Part shown: positions 1 through 5,287 of the stretch, in pieces | Numbering within the stretch: position 1 is the first letter of the stretch | Layout of the letters: each line of letters opens with the position of its first letter | Assembly: GCA_036752825.1 (NCBI GenBank) | Contig: DAIORV010000149.1 | Location: 1 to 5,287 of the forward strand | Source: UBA5177 sp002413265 | Lineage (GTDB): Bacteria > Chloroflexota > UBA5177 | Reading direction: 5' to 3' | Length of the DNA: 5,287 bases | Position numbers and translations under genes: made by a program | Notes under the pieces: model-generated | What the model saw: only the letters and a program-made list of their open reading frames with translations | What the model was told of the DNA's origin: nothing | The model's database searches: none

Positions 1-1
1 T

Positions 2-1477
2 CTCTCGAGCACCGCGCTCGGCAGCAGCTTCCTCTACTTCGCCAACCTGACGTCGCTGGGAAGCTACTTCGATCGGACGCGCTCGGGAGGCGCCCAGAGC
101 AACTTCTCGTATCCGCGAGCGGGAAACGAGGGAGGACTGGTTGGCTCTCAGGGAGCTTCGTTTGGATACGAGCCTCCTCCAACCTCACTGGGCAATCTGC
201 CACACGGCAAGTCGACTCCCATCATCGACAGCTACCTCTATCTGGTGCCCGGGACGCCGACTGATGAGACATCGATGGCGGACACCTACCTCAAATTGGT
301 GGGCACCGTGTACGGTGACGTGCCGAAGGTGTCCCTGCCGGCACCGGATTGGAAGTCAATGGCCACCAAGTCGGCTGCAGACCTGCTCGATCCGCTCAAC
401 ATCGTGAAACTGAACGGGGTGAGCTATCTGCGGTCGTACGTTTCGGACTCGCGGCCCTCCGCCGAGCTGATTACACAGGCCGGCGTCCTGGCCGGCGTCA
501 AGGCGTTTGAGGCCAGATATCATACGACGCTGCCGCTGGACGCGTTCCTGGAGGCAAATCTGCCGTCGTTTTACGATCCTGAGTTTCACACGGTTCGCAA
601 TGGGCGGGGGCACGATCCCGAAGCGCGCGAAGAGAGCTGGTACTACGTCGGCAATCTCATCTCGCTTCTGCAGGCGGCTCAATCCGGGAGCGCGGTGGCG
701 AAGAAGCTGCTGCTCGACTCGACCGCGACTGCTATCTCCATGGCGCACGTCAACGGCTACGAGTTTCCGCAAAACTTCGATTTCCAAGATCTGAGCGGAC
801 AGGGCACGGGAGTTCAGCCGGACGTGGCGGGCGCGTACGCCTGGTTGATGTTGGGGCTCTATGACATGACCGGAGAGACGAAGTACCTTGACGAGGCAAA
901 GGCTTCGATCTCACATGTCGCGGGCAAGGGCTTCGATCTGACTTACGAGAGCCAGATGACCGCGTACACGGCGGCGGCGGCACAGCGTCTTTTCACGATG
1001 ACTCACGATCAGACGTATCGAGGGTACGCGTTGCTGGCGCTGGCCAACTTCTTTCATGCGACACGACTGTGGGACTGCACGTACGGGTGGTGCAAAAAGG
1101 GCGCGGGCTACCACACGATATTCGGAGTGAATATCCTGCCCTGGGGCGACTACGTGGCGATGCTCGAGCAGTACCAGGCGTGGCTTGGGTTCCGGGATTA
1201 CATGAAGTACGCGCAGGATGAGCCCGCGTACGTCGGTACTCTCGTGAACGGTTACCTCGCGGCGACGCCATCGATACTTAGCTACTCGCTTCCTCCGATG
1301 CTGCCCAGCGGAGATGTGCCGACTGCGCCGGGGCTGTACTCCTTCGTCTCACACAACCATCTGGACTGGGACATTCCGGTAGAGGATCTGCGAGAGGGTG
1401 AGTCACAAAGCGGGGCCATCGGCCAGGAGATCTATGGCGCCGGCGGGTCGTTCATGTTGGCGGCTTACGCGCCCTGA
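2..1477 (+). CDS. Partial (5' end missing) helical-barrel protein, six-hairpin glycosidase-like, function unassigned
   Basis: The reading frame is open from the first complete codon of the window to TGA at 1475-1477, giving 491 visible residues; the true start lies upstream. A GTG at 245 is in frame but has no ribosome-binding site and falls inside continuous coding sequence, so it is not the start. The first ~80 visible residues are rich in Ser, Gly and aromatics. From about residue 200 the protein is a series of amphipathic helices. The clearest hairpin is at about 272-303, where QPDVAGAYAWLMLGLYDMTG is followed by an ETKYLDEA-type helix, a pattern common in (alpha/alpha)-barrel glycoside hydrolases and polysaccharide lyases. 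A CTYGWC pair (about 359-364) could form a disulfide or bind metal. The C-terminus has a distinctive GQEIYGAGGSF stretch. Acidic candidates for catalysis include EE near 210-211 and the D of QPD, but I cannot assign a catalytic pair. The fold class is inferred from helix pattern; the substrate is unknown. The sugar importer at the other end of the window makes a glycan-related role plausible, not shown. Confidence -1.
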   Translation, partial: LSSTALGSSFLYFANLTSLGSYFDRTRSGGAQSNFSYPRAGNEGGLVGSQGASFGYEPPPTSLGNLPHGKSTPIIDSYLYLVPGTPTDETSMADTYLKLVGTVYGDVPKVSLPAPDWKSMATKSAADLLDPLNIVKLNGVSYLRSYVSDSRPSAELITQAGVLAGVKAFEARYHTTLPLDAFLEANLPSFYDPEFHTVRNGRGHDPEAREESWYYVGNLISLLQAAQSGSAVAKKLLLDSTATAISMAHVNGYEFPQNFDFQDLSGQGTGVQPDVAGAYAWLMLGLYDMTGETKYLDEAKASISHVAGKGFDLTYESQMTAYTAAAAQRLFTMTHDQTYRGYALLALANFFHATRLWDCTYGWCKKGAGYHTIFGVNILPWGDYVAMLEQYQAWLGFRDYMKYAQDEPAYVGTLVNGYLAATPSILSYSLPPMLPSGDVPTAPGLYSFVSHNHLDWDIPVEDLREGESQSGAIGQEIYGAGGSFMLAAYAP

Positions 1478-1490
1478 GAAGTCCACAGGT

Positions 1491-1509
1491 CGACGATTCG
1501 CGGTCGTCG
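1491..1509 (+). terminator. Possible weak stem-loop after the helical-barrel gene
   Basis: CGACGA (1491-1496) pairs perfectly with TCGTCG (1504-1509) around a 7-base loop, 13 bases past the stop codon. The position suits a terminator of the preceding gene. No T-run follows, so it is not a classical intrinsic terminator, and a 6-bp GC-rich stem can occur by chance in this composition. Confidence -1.
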
Positions 1510-1613
1510 GATACTGTGTGCTTGCAAGGCTTGGACAAGAGTTTCTGGGCGCCTCGTGACAGGGTGCTGTGCGCGACTTAGTCGCTCATCTCATCCCTGA
1601 TAAGGTGGGGTTC

Positions 1614-1618
1614 GGAGG
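1614..1618 (+). promoter_or_regulatory. Ribosome-binding site GGAGG of the DUF4232-like gene
   Basis: GGAGG sits 9 bases before ATG 1628, 6 before TTG 1625 and only 3 before GTG 1622, all in the same frame. The spacing disfavours the GTG and favours ATG 1628, with TTG 1625 possible. This removes two residues from the longest possible reading of the gene. Confidence -1.
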
Positions 1619-1627
1619 ATTGTGTTG

Positions 1628-2170
1628 ATGAAAATGATGTTTGCAGCGGTTTGCGCCATGGTGACTGTCATATCGCCCACCGGGAATGGTCTTCGAGTGA
1701 GGCCGGCGGTAGCGGCACAGGCTAGCCAGGCTGCACCGAGCTGCCACAACACTCAGCTCACTATTCGGTACAAGAGCTCCAACGGAGCCGCCGGGCATGT
1801 CGGCATCATCTATCGCATACACAATCTTTCGGCTCAGGCCTGCACGCTCTTCGGCTACCCAGGGGTCCAGCTGCTGGACCGCCAGTTCTTGAGCCTGCCC
1901 ACCACCGTCCATCGTGGCACGGGGGATCTCGTAGGCCCGATCCCGAGGCAGCTCGTCCGAGTCGCTGCGCATGGAAATGCTTACTTTGCTCTCGGTTACA
2001 GCGATGTGCCGGTGATGAACCAGCCCTGCAAGACGGCGTACTATCTGATGATCTTCGCACCGAACGACGTCTTACCGGTGGTAACGTACGCGTTTGGACG
2101 TGGAGGAATCACGGCATGTGCCGGCAGCATCTATGTGTCGCCGGTGACCGCCCGGCCGAGGTATCAGTAG
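1628..2170 (+). CDS. Secreted DUF4232-like protein
   Basis: This 180-residue protein starts at ATG 1628, chosen over GTG 1622 because of its spacing from GGAGG. The N-terminus (MKMMFAAVCAMVTVI) looks like a secretion signal, with a plausible cleavage near AVAAQA at about residues 27-32. The mature part begins around a Cys (residue 39) and carries the pattern I associate with the DUF4232 domain: a first Cys, a beta-strand ending in an 'N-L-S-A-Q-A-C-T-L-F-G-Y-P-G-V' stretch (about 66-80), then an Arg-Val-Ala-Ala-His-Gly-Asn-Ala strand (about 110-118), and two late Cys (134 and 164). The four non-signal cysteines could make two disulfides in an extracytoplasmic beta-sandwich. Members are mostly known from actinobacteria and related lineages, often as secreted proteins or lipoproteins, with no established biochemical role. 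There is no lipobox here, so release or another form of attachment is more likely. It is a single-gene unit, convergent with the kelch gene. Family assignment rests on motif recall, not on a search. Confidence -1.
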   Translation: MKMMFAAVCAMVTVISPTGNGLRVRPAVAAQASQAAPSCHNTQLTIRYKSSNGAAGHVGIIYRIHNLSAQACTLFGYPGVQLLDRQFLSLPTTVHRGTGDLVGPIPRQLVRVAAHGNAYFALGYSDVPVMNQPCKTAYYLMIFAPNDVLPVVTYAFGRGGITACAGSIYVSPVTARPRYQ

Positions 2171-2178
2171 CCGCGGAG

Positions 2179-2195
2179 CCCTGTGACCCTCAGGG
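2179..2195. terminator. Small inverted repeat at the convergent gene junction
   Basis: CCCTG (2179-2183) and CAGGG (2191-2195) form a 5-bp stem with a 7-base loop in the gap between the two convergent genes, overlapping the kelch stop codon (2190-2192). The placement would suit a bidirectional terminator. The stem is short and has no T-run on either strand, so this is a weak candidate. Confidence -1.
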
Positions 2196-3254
2196 AGCGT
2201 ACATTTCGCAGCTGGAGAGCACGCCACTGAAATCCGCCCCGCCGCACATCATCACCTTGCCGTCGGGAAGCGTGGTCGCCGACGCCCCGTCTCGTGGAAT
2301 CAGCATTGAGGCGCCCTGCGTCCAGGTCCCCGATGTCGGATCGTAGATCTCCAGCGATTTGAGGACGTGAACGCTTACTTGCTCTCCACCGGCAACGAGC
2401 ACGCGGCCGTCCGGCAAAACGGCGGATGCCGCGTCATTGCGGGGACTACGCATGGAGCCCGTTGCCGACCAGAGCCGAGTGCGTGGGTCGAAGAGCCGTG
2501 CAGTACGAAGGTCTCGATGATTGACGCCCTCACCTGATGCCAGTAGGACGGAGCCATTCGGCAGTCGTTCCATGATCGGCGCTTCGCGCAGAGGGGTTGT
2601 CCCTACCACGGTCCAGCTGTTTGATGCCGGGTGGAAAATCTCGGGACCGCCTCCGAAGGCCCCCGCGATCAGGACATCGTGGTTGCGGAGCGTCGCGGCC
2701 CTGAGTCCGGCGTGGAGTAGATGAGTAGGCTTGCCGGCAGTCCAGTGGTCAGTTCGCGGGTCATAAATGGCGGTGGACCGCGAGATGCGCCCGTTCACAA
2801 TTCCGCCTACCAGCAATACGCGTCCATCCGGCAGCAGCGACGCGGAATGTGAGAATCGAGTCGCGGGCAAAACCGAGGTGAGGGTCCAGCTCCCCGTCAC
2901 AGGATCGTAGATCTCAGCGCCGGCGAGCGGTTTCAGACGGACGCCGAAACCACCTGCCACCAGCACGCGTCCGTCCGGCAACATGGTGGCCGTGTCCGCG
3001 GCGCGCGCTTCGTGCATGGGACTCGCGAGCGACCAGGAAGAGGTCGCCGGATCGTAGAGCTGGGCTTCGGCGACCGGCCAGCCGCCGAGGCTGAGATAGC
3101 CTCCGGAGACCAGCACGCGCCCATCCTGCAGCACGGTGTCGGTCTGATCAGTCACCTGCAGCAGCATGCGAGGAGCCTGCGTCCAACCTCCCGCTGTGAC
3201 CGACGGGCTTGCGACGCTGCCCAGCAGAAGGAGTGAGCTCAGGAGAGCATGCAT
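2190..3254 (-). CDS. Secreted seven-bladed kelch-repeat beta-propeller
   Basis: The product is 354 residues. A hydrophobic leader (residues 1-21, MHALLSSLLLLGSVASPSVTA) predicts export, although its n-region has no Lys or Arg. The mature part is kelch repeats of about 45-50 residues, each with a 'LPDGRVLVAGG' strand, a 'AEIYDP' strand and a closing 'W' strand. Blades begin near residues 38, 88, 138, 186, 228, 278 and 327. The last blade ends at SCEMYAP without its W strand, while the mature N-terminus starts GGWTQAPRM, which supplies that strand. This is the usual 'velcro' closure, so the propeller looks complete with seven blades. Blade 4 is degenerate (RNHDVLIAGAF). Only the propeller of the galactose-oxidase-like superfamily is present; no separate catalytic domain is seen, so a binding or scaffold role is more likely than oxidase activity. 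ATG 3254 is the only good start before the in-frame TGA of the preceding gene, but it lacks a Shine-Dalgarno sequence. It lies 54 bases after the membrane-protein gene and may be co-transcribed with it. Confidence -1.
   Translation of the reverse strand: MHALLSSLLLLGSVASPSVTAGGWTQAPRMLLQVTDQTDTVLQDGRVLVSGGYLSLGGWPVAEAQLYDPATSSWSLASPMHEARAADTATMLPDGRVLVAGGFGVRLKPLAGAEIYDPVTGSWTLTSVLPATRFSHSASLLPDGRVLLVGGIVNGRISRSTAIYDPRTDHWTAGKPTHLLHAGLRAATLRNHDVLIAGAFGGGPEIFHPASNSWTVVGTTPLREAPIMERLPNGSVLLASGEGVNHRDLRTARLFDPRTRLWSATGSMRSPRNDAASAVLPDGRVLVAGGEQVSVHVLKSLEIYDPTSGTWTQGASMLIPRDGASATTLPDGKVMMCGGADFSGVLSSCEMYAP
2257..3131 (-). repeat. Kelch repeats visible as DNA repeats within the propeller gene
   Basis: The blades are still similar at base level. 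The DGRVLV-coding stretch at 2398-2417 matches 2962-2981 at 19 of 20 bases, and related copies lie at 2815-2834 and 3112-3131. A 14-base block (GGATCGTAGATCTC on the plus strand) coding for EIYDP occurs exactly at 2338-2351 and 2902-2915, with a near copy at 3049-3061. The copies are coding repeats of one gene and not a separate element. They could allow gain or loss of blades by recombination. Confidence -1.
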
Positions 3255-3308
3255 TACATGATGTCGATGGACCAGTTTAGAGGGTTCTGGAAGTCCGCAC
3301 CGGGGAAG

Positions 3309-3998
3309 TCACGCCTTGGCGCGATTGAAGGTGGGAACCAAGCGAATGAAGGCGTTCTGTTGTATGGAGGCTCCGAGGATGAAGCCGATGACGGTGGTCA
3401 GTCCGGTAGCAGACGTAAGCGTGAGCTCCGCAAGCCACACAGGAAGCACGACGAGCGCAAACCCCGGCCGGCCTACGGCCATGACCACGGCGTTCCGATA
3501 GACGGGAAGCACGCGCTTGTCGTCTTGATCGAGGATCAAGGGAAGTACATACAGATTGACCGCGAACCAGAGCAAGAGAACCAGCAGCCAGAGGATCTCG
3601 AGCGACGCCGCGATGGGTAGACCGGACTGTGAGTAATAGGCGAGATTCAGCGCGATCACCGCCGTGATGCCGATGGCCGCGAGCCAGCACTTAAGAGCCG
3701 GCACCAGAAATTGGCGTTGTTCACGAAGATGACGTCGCAGCTCCAGATCCTCGCCACGCGCCAGAACGCGGGCTACGCCGTGCACGGCCAAGCCGGCGGG
3801 ACAGGGAAGCACGCCGACCAGTAGAGCCGCGCCGAAGGGGATCAAGCTCCAGGATCTGCTGGGGTAGGCGGCGACGCCGATGAACAGGAGGAGCGGTATC
3901 GAGAGAAGGAAAGTAACGATGTTGGAAAGGATGGAGGCGGCACCGTGGGTAAAGACCTGCGCAATCGAGGACCCGACGGCACGCAGCGCGAGAGCCAT
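3309..3998 (-). CDS. Polytopic membrane protein resembling YesL/DUF624
   Basis: The 229-residue product has about six hydrophobic segments, near residues 23-43, 51-70, 101-121, 130-153, 172-191 and 196-214. The order of features resembles the YesL/DUF624 family: a first helix with 'SNIVTFLLSIPLLL', a second ending in small and Pro residues before a basic/acidic loop (ARGEDLELRRHLREQ, about 80-94), then a long hydrophobic helix with 'NLYVLPLIL' and an 'R-N-A-V-V-M-A-V' stretch (about 168-175). In Bacillus subtilis yesL sits in the rhamnogalacturonan gene cluster beside a sugar ABC transporter, and this family is often found next to CUT1 permeases; its molecular role is not known. The gene starts 10 bases after the permease stop, with no upstream in-frame start before TAA. 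GAGG abuts the ATG and AAAGGG lies 14 bases away, so initiation may depend on translational coupling to the permease. Family assignment is from topology and motif recall, so moderate. Confidence -1.
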   Translation of the reverse strand: MALALRAVGSSIAQVFTHGAASILSNIVTFLLSIPLLLFIGVAAYPSRSWSLIPFGAALLVGVLPCPAGLAVHGVARVLARGEDLELRRHLREQRQFLVPALKCWLAAIGITAVIALNLAYYSQSGLPIAASLEILWLLVLLLWFAVNLYVLPLILDQDDKRVLPVYRNAVVMAVGRPGFALVVLPVWLAELTLTSATGLTTVIGFILGASIQQNAFIRLVPTFNRAKA

Positions 3999-4008
3999 CC
4001 TCGGCTCG

Positions 4009-4995
4009 TTAGCCCTTTACGCCGCTCAGAGTCACGCCCTCGATGATCTGCTTCGAGGCGAAGAAGTAGATGACGACAATCGGCAGCATGGACATGAGTG
4101 ACGCAGCCATCTGCAGGTTGAAAAAGGTAACGGTGTATCGGCCCACGAATCCGTTCAGGGCCAGCTCGATCGTCCAGTTGTGTGGATCTTGAAGGAAGAT
4201 AAGTGGGCCCAAAAAGTCGTTCCACTTGCCGATGAAGTTAAGGACCACGACGGCGGTCAAAGCGGGCCGAATCGCCGGCATAATGACCGTCCAGAGGATA
4301 CGCAGCGGACCTGCACCGTCCACCTTAGCAGCTTCGTCCAGGTCGTAGGGAATGCTGCGAATGAACTGGCGCAGCAAGAATATGAAGACTGGAGATCCGA
4401 AGAAGGCGGGGACGATCTGGGGAAGGAACTGAAACGCGTTCTGATAAGTGCCTACGCCGGTCCATCCGGGAAGGTGGATCACGCCTCCGTTGCCCCAGTG
4501 GAAGACGTTGATGAAGAGCGCGTAGGAGGGGATCATCATGATGGCGAAGGGGATCATCATGGTCGCGATGATGAAGTAGAAGAGGACGTCTCTTCCGGGG
4601 AAGCGGAAGCGAGCGAAGCCATAGGCGACGATGGCGCACGAGAGGGTCACGCCGACGGTCACCATGCCGGCGACGACGAAGCTGTTGATCAGGAACACGT
4701 GGAATGGATATTCGAGGGCCGTCCACATCCGCTGGTAGTTATCCCAGTGCGCTTCCCGAGGAATGATCGTGATGGAGGTCTGGGCGCCGACGTCATTCCG
4801 CAGAGAGTTCTCGAACATCCAGTACAGCGGGAACAGACAGAAAAAACACACTGTGAAGACGACAACGTAGGCGCTGATACTACCTCCGCTTCCGCCGCCC
4901 ATGCCGCGATACCGGCCTCGCCTCGCCTTTGCGAGAGCAACGCCGGCAACGGGAGGAATCTCTACCGGGGCAGTGGACTCGTCAACTACGGCCAT
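4009..4995 (-). CDS. CUT1-type sugar ABC transporter permease (MalG-like)
   Basis: This is the second inner-membrane subunit of a carbohydrate importer, 328 residues from ATG 4995. A GTG at 5028 would add 11 residues and overlap the upstream gene, but ATG 4995 follows the upstream stop by 2 bases and has AGGAGGAAAGG ahead of it, so I prefer it. Six membrane spans are placed at about 40-60, 100-124, 136-161, 194-210, 247-269 and 298-313. The cytoplasmic EAA loop is clear: DEAAKVDGAG then an I-x-P stretch (about 220-240), the contact for the ATPase. WNDF (about 258-261) and the C-terminal GVTLSGVKG are typical of the family. The 40-residue N-terminal tail is longer than the usual MalG tail and ends in a basic then glycine-rich stretch (KARRGRYRGMGGGSGGS). 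The substrate cannot be read from the sequence. It is the downstream partner of the partial permease to its right. Confidence -1.
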   Translation of the reverse strand: MAVVDESTAPVEIPPVAGVALAKARRGRYRGMGGGSGGSISAYVVVFTVCFFCLFPLYWMFENSLRNDVGAQTSITIIPREAHWDNYQRMWTALEYPFHVFLINSFVVAGMVTVGVTLSCAIVAYGFARFRFPGRDVLFYFIIATMMIPFAIMMIPSYALFINVFHWGNGGVIHLPGWTGVGTYQNAFQFLPQIVPAFFGSPVFIFLLRQFIRSIPYDLDEAAKVDGAGPLRILWTVIMPAIRPALTAVVVLNFIGKWNDFLGPLIFLQDPHNWTIELALNGFVGRYTVTFFNLQMAASLMSMLPIVVIYFFASKQIIEGVTLSGVKG

Positions 4996-4997
4996 GG

Positions 4998-5287
4998 CTA
5001 GCGCCTTTCCTCCTGGTAGAAGACCCACTTTTTCTGACCCCAGAAATTGATCAGGGTCACGATCATGATGAGGGCAAATAGGCCGAAGGCCATGGCGCTG
5101 GCGAGGCCCATGCGCGAAAAGTCGAACCCGACGATATAGAGGTACCAGAAGGTGGTCAAGAGAGAGTCTGCGGGCCCTCCAGTGGCTTGGGAGCCGCCCG
5201 CGTAGATGACGAGCTTTGCGAACTCTTGAAATGCTCCGATGAGGCCGACGACCACGTTGAAGAAGATAGCGGGAGTCAGGAGCGGCA
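4998..5287 (-). CDS. Partial (5' end missing) CUT1-type sugar ABC permease (MalF-like), C-terminus
   Basis: Only the last 95 complete codons are in the window; the gene continues past the right edge. A GTG at 5255 is in frame but the sequence upstream of it codes for PLLTPAIFFN, which joins smoothly to VVVGLIGAFQEFAKL, so it is internal. This start is the end of the EAA loop (I-x-LP-L-x-P) and the following membrane span. Downstream come the GGPADSLLTTFWYLY segment, the GLASAMAFGLFALIMI span and a basic tail ending WVFYQEERR, all typical of the MalF-type partner in CUT1 transporters. It pairs with the MalG-like gene, whose ATG begins 2 bases after this stop (TAGCCATG), a spacing that implies co-translation. 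The solute-binding protein gene is likely still further upstream, outside the window. Confidence -1.
   Translation of the reverse strand, partial: PLLTPAIFFNVVVGLIGAFQEFAKLVIYAGGSQATGGPADSLLTTFWYLYIVGFDFSRMGLASAMAFGLFALIMIVTLINFWGQKKWVFYQEERR
5004..5014 (-). promoter_or_regulatory. Ribosome-binding site of the MalG-like permease
   Basis: On the minus strand this reads AGGAGGAAAGG, inside the final codons of the upstream permease. GGAGG lies 13 bases from ATG 4995 and AAAGG lies 8 bases from it. No comparable site precedes the alternative GTG at 5028, so this site decides the start. Confidence -1.

Noticed and set aside
141..407. Open frame of 88 codons on the plus strand in the first gene
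   Set aside because: It overlaps the continuous frame of the helical-barrel protein, is rich in Arg, Ser, Thr and Cys, and shows no motif.
356..787. Open frame of 143 codons on the minus strand inside the helical-barrel gene
   Set aside because: Arg-rich shadow frame typical of high-GC DNA, no domain or ribosome-binding site.
1531..1536. TTGGAC, considered as a -35 box for the DUF4232-like gene
   Set aside because: No credible -10 hexamer lies at 16-18 bases downstream (TCGTGA is found there), so no promoter is called.
1573..1585. Inverted repeat GCGAC-TTA-GTCGC upstream of the DUF4232-like gene, considered as an operator or hairpin
   Set aside because: Five base pairs is too short to separate from chance, and no promoter elements could be aligned to it.
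3249..3620. Open frame of 123 codons on the plus strand, antisense to the YesL-like gene
   Set aside because: Low-complexity charged product with no motif; a shadow of the membrane-protein gene on the other strand.
4528..4561. Perfect 13-base direct repeat GGGGATCATCATG at 4528-4540 and 4549-4561
   Set aside because: It encodes the repeated MMIP in MMIPFAIMMIP, a normal feature of the third span of MalG-type permeases, with a period of exactly seven codons.
4180..5001. Long open frame of 273 codons on the plus strand, antisense to the MalG-like permease, very rich in Asp, Glu, His and Gly
   Set aside because: Its composition is what the complement of a hydrophobic membrane-protein gene gives. 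It has no recognisable domain, and the opposite strand encodes an unmistakable permease with an EAA loop.

Overview
This 5.3 kb window is densely coding, of moderately high GC (about 60% by eye), and reads as a carbohydrate-uptake and carbohydrate-handling locus from a free-living bacterium. The taxon cannot be fixed from the sequence. A secreted DUF4232-type protein, a secreted kelch propeller with repeated LPDGRVLVAGG-like blades, and a CUT1 sugar ABC transporter followed by a YesL/DUF624-like membrane protein together suggest a soil or environmental lineage such as Chloroflexota, Dormibacterota or Actinomycetota. That placement is inference and of low confidence.

Layout, left to right. (1) Positions 2-1477, plus strand: the C-terminal 491 residues of a protein whose start lies before the window. 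It looks like an alpha-helical-hairpin (six-hairpin glycosidase-like) protein of unassigned activity. (2) Positions 1478-1627: a short intergenic gap with a small stem-loop after the first gene and a clear GGAGG ribosome-binding site before the second. (3) Positions 1628-2170, plus strand: a secreted DUF4232-like protein. (4) Positions 2190-3254, minus strand: a secreted seven-bladed kelch propeller, convergent with gene 3 and only 19 bases from it. (5) Positions 3309-3998, minus: a polytopic membrane protein resembling YesL/DUF624. (6) Positions 4009-4995, minus: a MalG-type sugar ABC permease. (7) Positions 4998-5287, minus: the C-terminal end of a MalF-type permease, running off the right edge.

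Genes 7, 6 and 5 are packed with gaps of 2 and 10 bases and are almost certainly one operon read right to left. Kelch gene 4 follows 54 bases later and may be its last member. The two permeases would form the membrane channel of a CUT1 importer. Its solute-binding protein is expected upstream, beyond the right edge, and no ATPase is visible, which is usual for CUT1 systems that share an ATPase encoded elsewhere. The YesL-like protein belongs to a family often found beside such transporters. The helical-barrel protein on the left is a candidate glycan-processing partner, but it is on the opposite strand and this link is inference.

I found no RNA gene, CRISPR array, insertion sequence or attachment site, and no clear promoter. 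No non-coding stretch exceeds 150 bases. I see nothing here that I can defend as a wholly new system. The most interesting items are the unassigned helical-barrel protein and the transporter-linked membrane and kelch genes.
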